This document shows positions 1 through 11,300 of a stretch of DNA of 64,000 nt, piece by piece. This stretch comes from Mesostigma viride. Taxonomy: Eukaryota > Streptophyta > Mesostigmatophyceae > Mesostigmatales > Mesostigmataceae. Under the pieces are notes generated by a model. That model did not search any database. It had not been told where the DNA came from and worked only from the letters and a program-made list of their open reading frames with translations. Position 1 is the first letter of the stretch; each line of letters starts with the position of its first letter. The stretch covers positions 2,289,453-2,353,452 of the forward strand of contig RPFO01000436.1 of the NCBI GenBank assembly GCA_009746045.1, read 5' to 3'. The position numbers were made by a program, and so were the translations under genes.

Positions 1-154
1 GGGGCCGGATGTGGGTGACCCCTGAGTATGCCCCTAAAACCCCTCAGGCTCCGGGAGAGGCCGGCCTTTATATATTCTCCCAAGTTTACCGGTGCGCCTC
101 TGAATGAGTGGCGACAAGCTTGCCTCCTACGGTAATGTGGGGCCCCCCGCCCCA

Positions 155-262
155 CCGGGTCATGCCCTTTGTCCTTGAGGAGTTCGGGGCCATGGGCCCC
201 AAGACGTCGGAGTTTTTCCACGAGTGCTGCCAACGCCGTGAAGACCGCGCCTTGACCTCGAG
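155..262 (+). pseudogene. Retroelement C-terminal fragment (first copy)
   Basis: A short open stretch reads MPFVLEEFGAMGPKTSEFF followed by a Cys-Cys pair. It is a close copy of a stretch at 1,398-1,490 (VPFVLEEFGAMGTLTAGFF). The pattern of hydrophobic 'xPFVxExFGxxG' followed by a charged helix is what I recall from the extreme C-terminus of non-LTR retrotransposon polyproteins. No intact reading frame surrounds it. I read it as the 3' remnant of one decayed insertion, followed by a second longer one. The family name is not certain. Confidence 0.45.
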
Positions 263-1009
263 GATCAGACCGCCCCGTGGTCTGCCCGCACGTGGTCCTC
301 GTATTGTCGGCAGCGCCTGTCACTCGTCCTCACTCGCACCGTGGCTGATGTGTTATTCCGCCGCACCCGGGCCGACATTTGTCGCGACCCATGCGGTCTA
401 GATCCCTCCCAGGCCTGCATGGTGGGCTGGCAGCGATGTTGCTGTGTGTCTTAGTTTTGTGATTAGTTAGTTGTCCCTTGTGCCGCTGGCGTGATCCTTG
501 GATGTAGACCTGTGTCAGATTACTATTACTTTCTTCCGGATTCTTCTTCTTTTCCGGGTTTCCCTTATGTTGCATGCCAATCTCACCTCCGTAATTTATC
601 ATTCTCAATGAATATATATTGAGATCCAGCAGGCCTGCACTACCGTCGATCCGCACCGCTCAGGTCGCCATCCTCGGGGCACTCCCTCGGTCGTCACCGT
701 CCTCTCCGCCCCCCGCAGCATTCCCTGCCCACGTCATCGATAAACAGGCCAGAAAACCTACGCGGGTATTCTGCACACGGCGGATTGGATGGCTCTTTTT
801 GATTACCTCGACGCCCAGCCGGGTCGCGCGTGGCTGTTCTCACTCTCATTAAGCGGAGTGTGGGCGGCGGCTTACCTCCGAGCTCTCCCCATGGGCCCCC
901 CCTTTTTTTGTCCTGGCGCCCGGCCAGTCAAGTGCTATCCATCCGGTGGCACTGCGACACCGAATGTTTGCCCCGCAACCTCTTGTTCCCGCAGGGTGGC
1001 CCTGTGGTA

Positions 1010-1540
1010 GCTGCGGGCATGCAGGCCTTGGACCCCACTGGGACCCACTACCTGTCATGCATGGGTGGCCAACAGAATCAGAATTGGTACTTGTACTTGC
1101 ACACTGTTCTCCTGATGGTGGTGCTTGCCATGGTCCGTTTTCCCCCACACGAACATCCGGTCTGAGGATGCGGACGGCGCGGCTTTCTACTCCCCCAACC
1201 ACCGACCTGACATCGTGGTTCTGGACTTTGAGGTCCCGAGGCGGCCGGCACTTGCTCATTGACATTTCTGTGGCTCGCCCCTTGGCTCTTAGCCATGTGG
1301 TTGGTGCATCCCAGGCGGCAGGCTAAACGTTGGATCGGGCTAGCTGAGCGGGCCAAGCTCACGGCCTAATAATGGGGACGTCGGGCACCACCGTGTGGTG
1401 CCCTTTGTCTTGGAGGAGTTCGGGGCCATGGGGACCCTGACCGCCGGCTTCTTTAAGGAGTGCTGCCGGCTCCGGGAGGACCGCCTGGACCTGGAGGGCC
1501 AGCAGGCCCCTTCCCTGGACGTCATATTGGCGCCAACGCC
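1010..1540 (+). pseudogene. Decayed non-LTR retrotransposon C-terminal domain
   Basis: Three pieces in different frames follow each other in the order expected for the C-terminal part of a retroelement polyprotein: LDPTGTHYLSC near 1,027-1,060 (a Cys/His cluster), HRPDIVVLDFEV near 1,200-1,240 running into HLLIDISVARP near 1,250-1,280 in another frame (a PD...D arrangement resembling the restriction-like endonuclease of R2-type elements), and VPFVLEEFGAMG near 1,398. Frameshifts and stops separate them, so this is a pseudogene. It may instead be an RNase-H-like tail; the endonuclease reading is inference from motif order. Confidence 0.5.
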
Positions 1541-1589
1541 TTTTGGTAGTGATTACCCGGGCTTTCCCCCTGCGGTATGCCAAAGCTGG

Positions 1590-1940
1590 AGCTGGTCGGT
1601 CGATCGGCCATAGGTCCCGTCGCCGTTGTTGCTGCGCCAGGGTCAAGTCGTCGTCCAGCGTGTAGCAAGTCCCTGCGAGCTTCTTGCGGCATTTAAGAAA
1701 TCAACAGCTTATCGATCGGCCATGTAATCAAAGGTGAGGATCAGGGGAGCCAGTACCAGCCTTACCCCGCGCACGGGGAAGGCGGACAGCCGACATGCAT
1801 CCGCAGCTCACCAGTGAGTGCCGTGGGGGTAAGAATGTCGCGCTTAAACGCTATTGTGCAATTGTGTTTAAACAAGAGACTCGGAGGACTTCCTCACCTG
1901 CCGGCTGGTCGAAGTGCTTGACAATGATACGCGACATACA
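1590..1940 (-). pseudogene. ORF1-type retroelement fragment (antisense)
   Basis: On the minus strand the stretch near 1,600-1,660 reads LDDDLTLAQQQRRRDLWP, the C-terminal signature shared with the better preserved ORF1 copies at 61,400-61,695, 62,365-63,014 and 54,270-54,900. Further along, near 1,765-1,790, is the same GC-rich block (an AFPxRGxR-type stretch) and near 1,895-1,930 a block matching the VKNFDL region of the 54-kb copy. The order agrees with a single truncated, mutated ORF1 insertion in minus orientation. Confidence 0.5.
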
Positions 1941-2382
1941 GGCTTCTTATGCACATTAATGAATGAATGAATTGATTGATGAATTAATAGGCTTCTTCAC
2001 ATCCAAGGGGTTCATGCTCCGCGGCTCCACAATGGGACGGTGCAAACAGAGTGGGACCTAGAATATATGGAAACTATAATAAATATTTTGAAGTTCGCCC
2101 AGCTGGTTATGCAAGACCACCCCGCACCTATAGACCTGCGAGATAACTTGATTGTGACAAATGACACGAGCTCCAGTCCGTGCGCCTCCACCATACATGG
2201 ATTGCTGAAGGCTACATAGTAGTACCTGCATGAACCTCCACTGAGGGCATGTCGCTAGAACCAAGGCCATTTATGCAAGATCATGAAAGCAGCTCTATAC
2301 AACGCTGGAGGGCTATTTCGAGCCCATAGCGGACGCCAAACCCTGGACCCTCCAGGGTATCGATGAGTAAAAAGGAGCAGCG
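1941..2382. other. Downstream flank of methyltransferase gene
   Basis: No gene, RNA or tandem array was recognised between the ORF1 fragment and the methyltransferase stop codon. This stretch should hold the 3' UTR and polyadenylation site of the minus-strand gene, but no clear polyadenylation motif was found. Confidence 0.4.
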
Positions 2383-5300
2383 TCACAACCTCAGATATAT
2401 ACACTTCAGATACTTCTGTTCCTCAAAGTCAGTGCAGTCATGGTCGATCGGCTGCCCTGTCTTCTTGACCACCTTGATGGGCCGTTGGCAGGCCTGCTGC
2501 ACACCGGTTTGAACCGCCTGAAAGAACTCCTCCGCCTGGCGTTGCGAGAAAAGGGAGCAACCACAGCAGCGCATCTCCAAGCCGACGCAATTTAGTTATC
2601 CTCGGCAAGCTAATGTCACACAGCAAGACACCGCAACATGCTGCTACGATCAGCGTCAGGGATGGTTTAGCCATGGGTTCGTCAAGGGGGGAAATGGCAG
2701 TGATTGCCACTCCCAATACGTCCTACTATAATCCTACTAGAGTATCTCCCCATGCTAACCCCACTATGCTTCCCCTGGCAGAAGCATGTGACGTGCGCAC
2801 GCTACAACAGGCTTGGTTGTAAAGCATTGGGAGGGTGTCTCCCCGTGGGGGTCTCCGCAACCAAGTTTCCAAGCTGGATACCCAGGTGCCACACCGAGTT
2901 CAGATACACAACGCACACAGGACAGAAATGGCACCACCTTGCCTCAGCGCCGCGAAAGCAGCCACAATGATGCCTCTGACTGGTTTTCTATCGCAACAGT
3001 TTCTCAAAGCAGTAACTGACGTGCCCTCGATACGAATATTTTACAGCACTCTTACGCCACATGCTGCATTCTGGGCCCCACTATCCACGAGACAACCAGC
3101 GCAGGCCTGAATACTGTAGTATAGTGACCACAGTATCCATGAGACAACCAGCGCAGGCCTGAATACTGCAGTATAGTGACCACCGTATCCATGAGACGAC
3201 CAGTGCAGGCCTGAATACTGCAGTATAGTGACCACACTATCCACGAGACAACCAGCGCAGGCCAGAATACTGCAGTATAGTGACCACAGTATCCATGAGA
3301 CAACCAGCGCAGGCCTGAATACTGCAGTTTAGTGACCACAGTATCCATGAGACAACCAGCGCAGGCCTGAATACTGTAGTATAGTGACCACAGTATCCAC
3401 GAGACAACCAGCGCAGGCCAGAATACTGCAGTATAGTGACCACCGTATCCACGAGACAACCAGCGCAGGCCTGAATACTGCAGTATAGTGACCACAGTAT
3501 CCATGAGACGACCAGTGCAGGCCTGAATACTGCAGTATAGTGACCACCGTATCCACGAGACAACCAGCGCAGGGCAGAAATCAGGAGAATCTGGACCGTG
3601 GTATCCCGGTGATCCTACGTTGTTTCATATTACGGCACCTGCACGTGGGCGGAGCATGACGCGGCCACCAGCATGCCACCAGGGCGCACCCGACGCGCAC
3701 CCAGTGCCGCCAGCTTGCGATAGGCGACCAGCGCACCCGGCGTCTCGCCCTGTGCACGCCTCGAATAGTTATGAGATGCAAATAAAGAGTAGTATTACAA
3801 CACGCACCCATGCGTCAGAAAGCGACGCCAGAAATATAGTCCTGCGTTCATGCGTGTGGTAGAAAACACGACCCACGTTTGCTCACAACCAACGTTGCAC
3901 TCTTTCCGCGGTACCCCGTGGCCAATCGCGCGAGGCCGCACTAGTCCGTCCGCATGCCCAGTTTGCCTGGCCCCGACGGCATGATATTCTTTCCTTGGTA
4001 GCTTCAAGTTCGTCATCATGAGGTTATGTACAGTTTTAGTTTTAATATTGATAATGGTAAAATTCTACAGTTATATTCATGCATCTATTTGTAGAACAGT
4101 GCTCGTGACAGATTAAACCACGCCGGGATGCAGCCCGCCGCAGATACCTCAAGACCCGGAGGGACAGGGGTTCTGCTTAGGGCATGATGTGCTGGCATCC
4201 CAAGCGCTGTTCCATGACAAGAATATAACCCCCGTGATCACCCCAAGCAGCCGCTACCCCCCCAGTTACGTACCCTCTTCCTACGCATCCAACCAACCTT
4301 CCTGCCTGCCCCTTTCTACCCCTGCATCTGCCCACTCTCACGGTCCACTCCATGTTGCAGAATATTCTAGTGCACGGGCATCATGTTGTGCTGAGAGGAG
4401 CGCTGGGATCCCTGACAGAAGCGGGTGGGCCAGTGGCAAATGGGTAAAGCTGCCTGAGATTCGAGCCACTGCCGCACTCGAGCCAGAGCTCGAGCCAGCA
4501 ATTGAGCCAGCACTCCAGCAATCACTTGAGCAAACACCCCCTTGACCATGCGCAGCACCTAAATCACGGCCATCAATCCGGCCACCAATCGCTCGAGAGC
4601 ACCTTTGCATGGAATGCAGTTTCACCATGCTTGTGTTATTTCCACATTGTATACTAGTTATAGATTGGCTCGGTTTCCCACCAGCACCAGCAACCCATCC
4701 TGTCTCACACCAGCTCATCTAAGCCGTGGTATTGACTACAAGGGCAACCCCCCCTTGGCCCCGAGGCGGGGGACAGGGGCGTCGTGTGCCGCGATAGCAA
4801 TCGAGCAATAATTTACGAGTAGAAAGCGTGGGATGACGGTGCCATTTTGACAGGGCAGGAAAGAAGCCAGGAAAGAGAAGGCACCTGCCAGGCAGGACGG
4901 ACGAGGTCCTTCTGGCACCGTGGCTCCGCCTTCTACTCGTAAAGTATTGGCTCGATTCCCAGTGCGGTGCGCGACGCACCCCCATCCCCCCCTCCTGCCT
5001 GGAGAGGTCGCCCCTGCAGTCAATACCACGGGGTGGCTTGATCTGGGCAGAGCGGGTGGGACGCGGTTGGCCCCGCCTACAGCAACCTGGCCATCAACTA
5101 GAAATAGCACACATTGTGGGGGACTCCGTGCGATCCAGAAAACGCCGATCCATGGACATTGTGGGGACTCAGTGCAATTTACGCAAATGCCGAATGCACA
5201 TGCCGATTGCATTCTATGCCGCATGTCCTTAGGTGGGGGTGTGGGGGTCCCGCGACCACCCCTGGTGGCCTGCACCCTGAGCGAGGCAGGAAATCGGGGT

Positions 5301-8300
5301 GGGTGGCATCCGGGGGGGCATCAATTTTCTTCCCAAAGCATCAATTGAACTTCTCTCTCTTTCTCGATGACATCTGGATAGGGTACAGCGCAGGTCAGTA
5401 GCCCATCACTGCCAACCGCCAGCCACGTGAGATGATACAAGCTCTCCACCTACGTCCCCTCCACCGCACCCCCTACCACCACCGCACCCCCTACCACCAC
5501 CCACCCCCTACCACCACCCACCCCCTACCACCACCCACCCCCTACCACCACCCACCCCCTACCACCACCCACCCCCTACCACCACCCACCCCCTACCACC
5601 ACCCACCCCCTACCACCACCCACCCCCTACCACCACCCACCCCTACCACCACCCACCCCCTACCACCACCCACCCCCTACCACCACCCACCCCCTACCAC
5701 CACCCACCCCCTACCACCACCCACCCCCTACCACCACCCACCTCCACCCGAGAGTGCGCAGTGCAAACTTACTGTCCCCCTACCCCCTACTGCCACCCCC
5801 TGCAGCCCACAGCCACCCCCCTACCCCCTATTCCCACCCCCTCTACCCCACAGCCACCCCCCCTACCCCCTGTTGCCACCCACCGGCCGCTTGGCGAACG
5901 CGGGCGGGTCGAGCACGACCACATCGTATAGCGGCGCCTTGTTCTGGGCCAGCCACTTGAACGCCTCCGCCTGCACGCACTCGTGCTCGCAGCGGGAGAC
6001 GCTCTTGTCCTGCTGGCGCAGGGGCGCAGGTGGGGGCGGCCAGCACAAGCCAGGAGCAATATTCCAGGTGGAATGAGCAGGTAGGAGAGGTGGTTGTTAC
6101 GTGTGCACGGGGAAGTGAAAGCTTACTACCGCTGCAAACAAGAGTGGTGTACTATGACTATCAGATACTTGCTACACATGTAAATAACAGTGGTGTCCCA
6201 TTACCATTAGATATGATACTACTATAAGGTTTGTGGTGTCCTATTACTATAAGATAATAAAGTTATGATATTACAATAAGATGCGGGGTGTCCCATTGCG
6301 ATTCGACACGATACGACTATAAGATATGATAGTACGGTACAATGGGGTGGCAGTACTACAATAAGATGCGGGGTGTCCCGTTGCTATTCGATACAATACG
6401 AGTATAAGATATGAGCGGGATGTGTGCCGATTCTACACGACGAGGAACAAGGACGAGCGTTTGGCGAAGCAGCAATCGGCGGAGGACAAGGTCATAGTAA
6501 AATAGTAGTAAATAGTAACCTACGCACATAGTAGTACATAGTAACCTAGTAGTACATAGTGACCTATACAGTAACCCATAAAGTAGCCTATGCAAGCTAT
6601 TGCTACACTATTGCTACGTGACGAGCGTGATGGGATGGATGGGATGGATGGGATGGATGGGATGGATGGGATGGATGGGATGGATGGGATGGATGGGATG
6701 GATGGGATGGATGGGATGGATGGGATGGATGGGATGGATGGGATGGATGGGATGGATGGGATGGATGGGATGGATGGGATGGATGGGATGGATGGGATGG
6801 ATGGGATGGATGGGATGGATGGGATGGATGGGATGGATGGGATGGATGGGATGGATGGGATGGATGGGATGGATGGGATGGATGGGATGGATGGGATGGA
6901 TGGGATGGATGGGATGGATGGGATGGATGGGATGGATGGGATGGATGGGATGGATGGGATGGATGGGATGGATGGGATGGATGGGATGGATGGGATGGAT
7001 GGGATGGATGGGATGGATGGGATGGATGGGATGGATGGGATGGATGGGATGGATGGGATGGATGGGATGGATGGGATGGATGGGATGGATGGGATGGATG
7101 GGATGGATGGGATGGATGGGATGGATGGGATGGATGGGATGGATGGGATGGATGGGATGGATGGGATGGATGGGATGGATGGGATGGATGGGATGGATGG
7201 GATGGATGGGATGGATGGGATGGATGGGATGGATGGGATGGATGGGATGGATGGGATGGATGGGATGGATGGGATGGATGGGATGGATGGGATGGATGGG
7301 ATGGATGGGATGGATGGGATGGATGGGATGGATGGGATGGATGGGATGGATGGGATGGATGGGATGGATGGGATGGATGGGATGGATGGGATGGATGGGA
7401 TGGATGGGATGGATGGGATGGATGGGATGGATGGGATGGATGGGATGGATGGGATGGATGGGATGGATGGGATGGATGGGATGGATGGGATGGATGGGAT
7501 GGATGGGATGGATGGGATGGATGGGATGGATGGGATGGATGGGATGGATGGGATGGATGGGATGGATGGGATGGATGGGATGGATGGGATGGATGGGATG
7601 GATGGGATGGATGGGATGGATGGGATGGATGGGATGGATGGGATGGATGGGATGGATGGGATGGATGGGATGGATGGGATGGATGGGATGGATGGGATGG
7701 ATGGGATGGATGGGATGGATGGGATGGATGGGATGGATGGGATGGATGGGATGGATGGGATGGATGGGATGGATGGGATGGATGGGATGGATGGGATGGA
7801 TGGGATGGATGGGATGGATGGGATGGATGGGATGGATGGGATGGATGGGATGGATGGGATGGATGGGATGGATGGGATGGATGGGATGGATGGGATGGAT
7901 GGGATGGATGGGATGGATGGGATGGATGGGATGGATGGGATGGATGGGATGGATGGGATGGATGGGATGGATGGGATGGATGGGATGGATGGGATGGATG
8001 GGATGGATGGGATGGATGGGATGGATGGGATGGATGGGATGGATGGGATGGATGGGATGGATGGGATGGATGGGATGGATGGGATGGATGGGATGGATGG
8101 GATGGATGGGATGGATGGGATGGATGGGATGGATGGGATGGATGGGATGGATGGGATGGATGGGATGGATGGGATGGATGGGATGGATGGGATGGATGGG
8201 ATGGATGGGATGGATGGGATGGATGGGATGGATGGGATGGATGGGATGGATGGGATGGATGGGATGGATGGGATGGATGGGATGGATGGGATGGATGGGA

Positions 8301-11300
8301 TGGATGGGATGGATGGGATGGATGGGATGGATGGGATGGATGGGATGGATGGGATGGATGGGATGGATGGGATGGATGGGATGGATGGGATGGATGGGAT
8401 GGATGGGATGGATGGGATGGATGGGATGGATGGGATGGATGGGATGGATGGGATGGATGGGATGGATGGGATGGATGGGATGGATGGGATGGATGGGATG
8501 GATGGGATGGATGGGATGGATGGGATGGATGGGATGGATGGGATGGATGGGATGGATGGGATGGATGGGATGGATGGGATGGATGGGATGGATGGGATGG
8601 ATGGGATGGATGGGATGGATGGGATGGATGGGATGGATGGGATGGATGGGATGGATGGGATGGATGGGATGGATGGGATGGATGGGATGGATGGGATGGA
8701 TGGGATGGATGGGATGGATGGGATGGATGGGATGGATGGGATGGATGGGATGGATGGGATGGATGGGATGGATGGGATGGATGGGATGGATGGGATGGAT
8801 GGGATGGATGGGATGGATGGGATGGATGGGATGGATGGGATGGATGGGATGGATGGGATGGATGGGATGGATGGGATGGATGGGATGGATGGGATGGATG
8901 GGATGGATGGGATGGATGGGATGGATGGGATGGATGGGATGGATGGGATGGATGGGATGGATGGGATGGATGGGATGGATGGGATGGATGGGATGGATGG
9001 GATGGATGGGATGGATGGGATGGATGGGATGGATGGGATGGATGGGATGGATGGGATGGATGGGATGGATGGGATGGATGGGATGGATGGGATGGATGGG
9101 ATGGATGGGATGGATGGGATGGATGGGATGGATGGGATGGATGGGATGGATGGGGATGGATGGGATGGATGGGATGGATGGGATGGATGGGATGGATGGG
9201 ATGGATGGGATGGATGGGATGGATGGGATGGATGGGATGGATGGGATGGATGGGATGGATGGGATGGATGGGATGGATGGGATGGATGGGATGGATGGGA
9301 TGGATGGGATGGATGGGATGGATGGGATGGATGGGATGGATGGGATGGATGGGATGGATGGGATGGATGGGATGGATGGGATGGATGGGATGGATGGGAT
9401 GGATGGGATGGATGGGATGGATGGGATGGATGGGATGGATGGGATGGATGGGATGGATGGGATGGATGGGATGGATGGGATGGATGGGATGGATGGGATG
9501 GATGGGATGGATGGGATGGATGGGATGGATGGGATGGATGGGATGGATGGGATGGATGGGATGGATGGGATGGATGGGATGGATGGGATGGATGGGATGG
9601 ATGGGATGGATGGGATGGATGGGATGGATGGGATGGATGGGATGGATGGGATGGATGGGATGGATGGGATGGATGGGATGGATGGGATGGATGGGATGGA
9701 TGGGATGGATGGGATGGATGGGATGGATGGGATGGATGGGATGGATGGGATGGATGGGATGGATGGGATGGATGGGATGGATGGGATGGATGGGATGGAT
9801 GGGATGGATGGGATGGATGGGATGGATGGGATGGATGGGATGGATGGGATGGATGGGATGGATGGGATGGATGGGATGGATGGGATGGATGGGATATGCA
9901 TTCATCTACCGAAAGATGCAAGGCAGGGAACTATTTCCAAGCGCATCTCCAGCCTTCCAACTAAAATTTCTCGTCCATTAAGCATGTGCTTATCTGTTAA
10001 GGGTATAGGGTCTAAGCCCCCCAAAGTTAAGCCTAAACCCACTTGACCCACTAAACTTAGGTTCAATACTTCCCCCCCTTGACCCCCCCCCCCCTCTCCT
10101 TGCTCCGCTTGACTTGTGGTGGGGCCACGGACACCCGGCCGGCTTACGCATCAACCCCAGCACATTGTGAGTCTGTACGCATAACCTTGCGTGCCTATAC
10201 CCCTTACCCTGCCAGTGAGCCAGCTTCCTACGCGCGTGCGAGCACGCACACACTTTTGCGAGCAACCAACATGTGCCCAACACGCGCACTTTTGAGGTGC
10301 TCCTAGGCAGCCCCTTGCCCGGCAGGGTCGCTTCCCACAGTTCCAGCCCAACAAGCCCGCACACTGTTCTATGCAGTACACGTATGCATCCCACCAGCAA
10401 CCCTGCACGCACATTTTCACGCAGAGCCCTTGCGTGTTCTAGGAACAAGCGCAGACATGCCTCTCTATTCACCCCACCCACCCACCCACCCGCACCTTTT
10501 TGTTCAGCGCAAAGTTCCTGGCCGCCCCCTCCAGCGCGTGGCCGCTGATGTCGAGCGACGTCACCTGCTTGGCGCCGCCGCGCGCTGCGTACAGGGAGAA
10601 GCCGCCCTGCAGGGTGTATGGGGGGGGAGTTTGTTGACGAAGCAGGACAGAGTGAGTGCGTGGGTAAGCAGGGCAGAGAAAGCAAGTTCAACCGCCCATG
10701 CGAGAAGGTGCGTACGCAGGGCTGAGGAGATTTAATTAGTAAAGCAAGCCATGGGCGAGGCATGCCTAACGCGGCTTGAGAGGAGCGCACGGGGCGAAAC
10801 GCACAATGCACCATACAGTGAACGCACAATGCACCCTACAGTGAACCTGCAGACATGGATCAACCGACACACATTTGATGGTGCATGTTGCATGACGGTT
10901 GATACGGTTTACTGTACGAACGGGCGATATGTGTTATCAGCATACTATATGGATACCAGCGCGTCATTAAACGGTTGATACGGTTTACTGTACCAACGGT
11001 TGATCTCTATCAAGAACAGAGTATATTGATTCGCTATTATACTGATTTTATTATACTTATTATACTAGTACGTTACTATACTGAGAACCCTCCTGTGCAC
11101 ACAAGCCCATCAACTCACCGTGAAGCTGAACACGTTGAGCACCGACGCGCCGCCCGCAAAGCCCTCCACAGCGGCCCGGTTCTCGCGCTGGTCCAGGAAG
11201 AAGCCTGCGGGAAGCAGTGTGACGTGAAGGGGTTGCAAATGCTGTCGAAGCGATGAGTTCGAGCGTGGGTACGCGGGGGTAAGCTGGCCGCTCCCACGCT

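Noticed and set aside
3079-3575. CRISPR-like array (52-bp period)
   Set aside because: Units are homogeneous over their full length with no variable spacers.
6629-9894. Telomere-like repeat
   Set aside because: GGGATGGAT is not a known telomere unit of green algae, and the array is inside a gene with exons on both sides.
6520-10046. Five overlapping open frames of over 1,000 codons on both strands (MDG, MGW, SHP, IPS, IHP repeats)
   Set aside because: They are by-products of the 9-bp GGGATGGAT array, whose period is divisible by three and which contains no stop in these frames. The array lies inside an intron.
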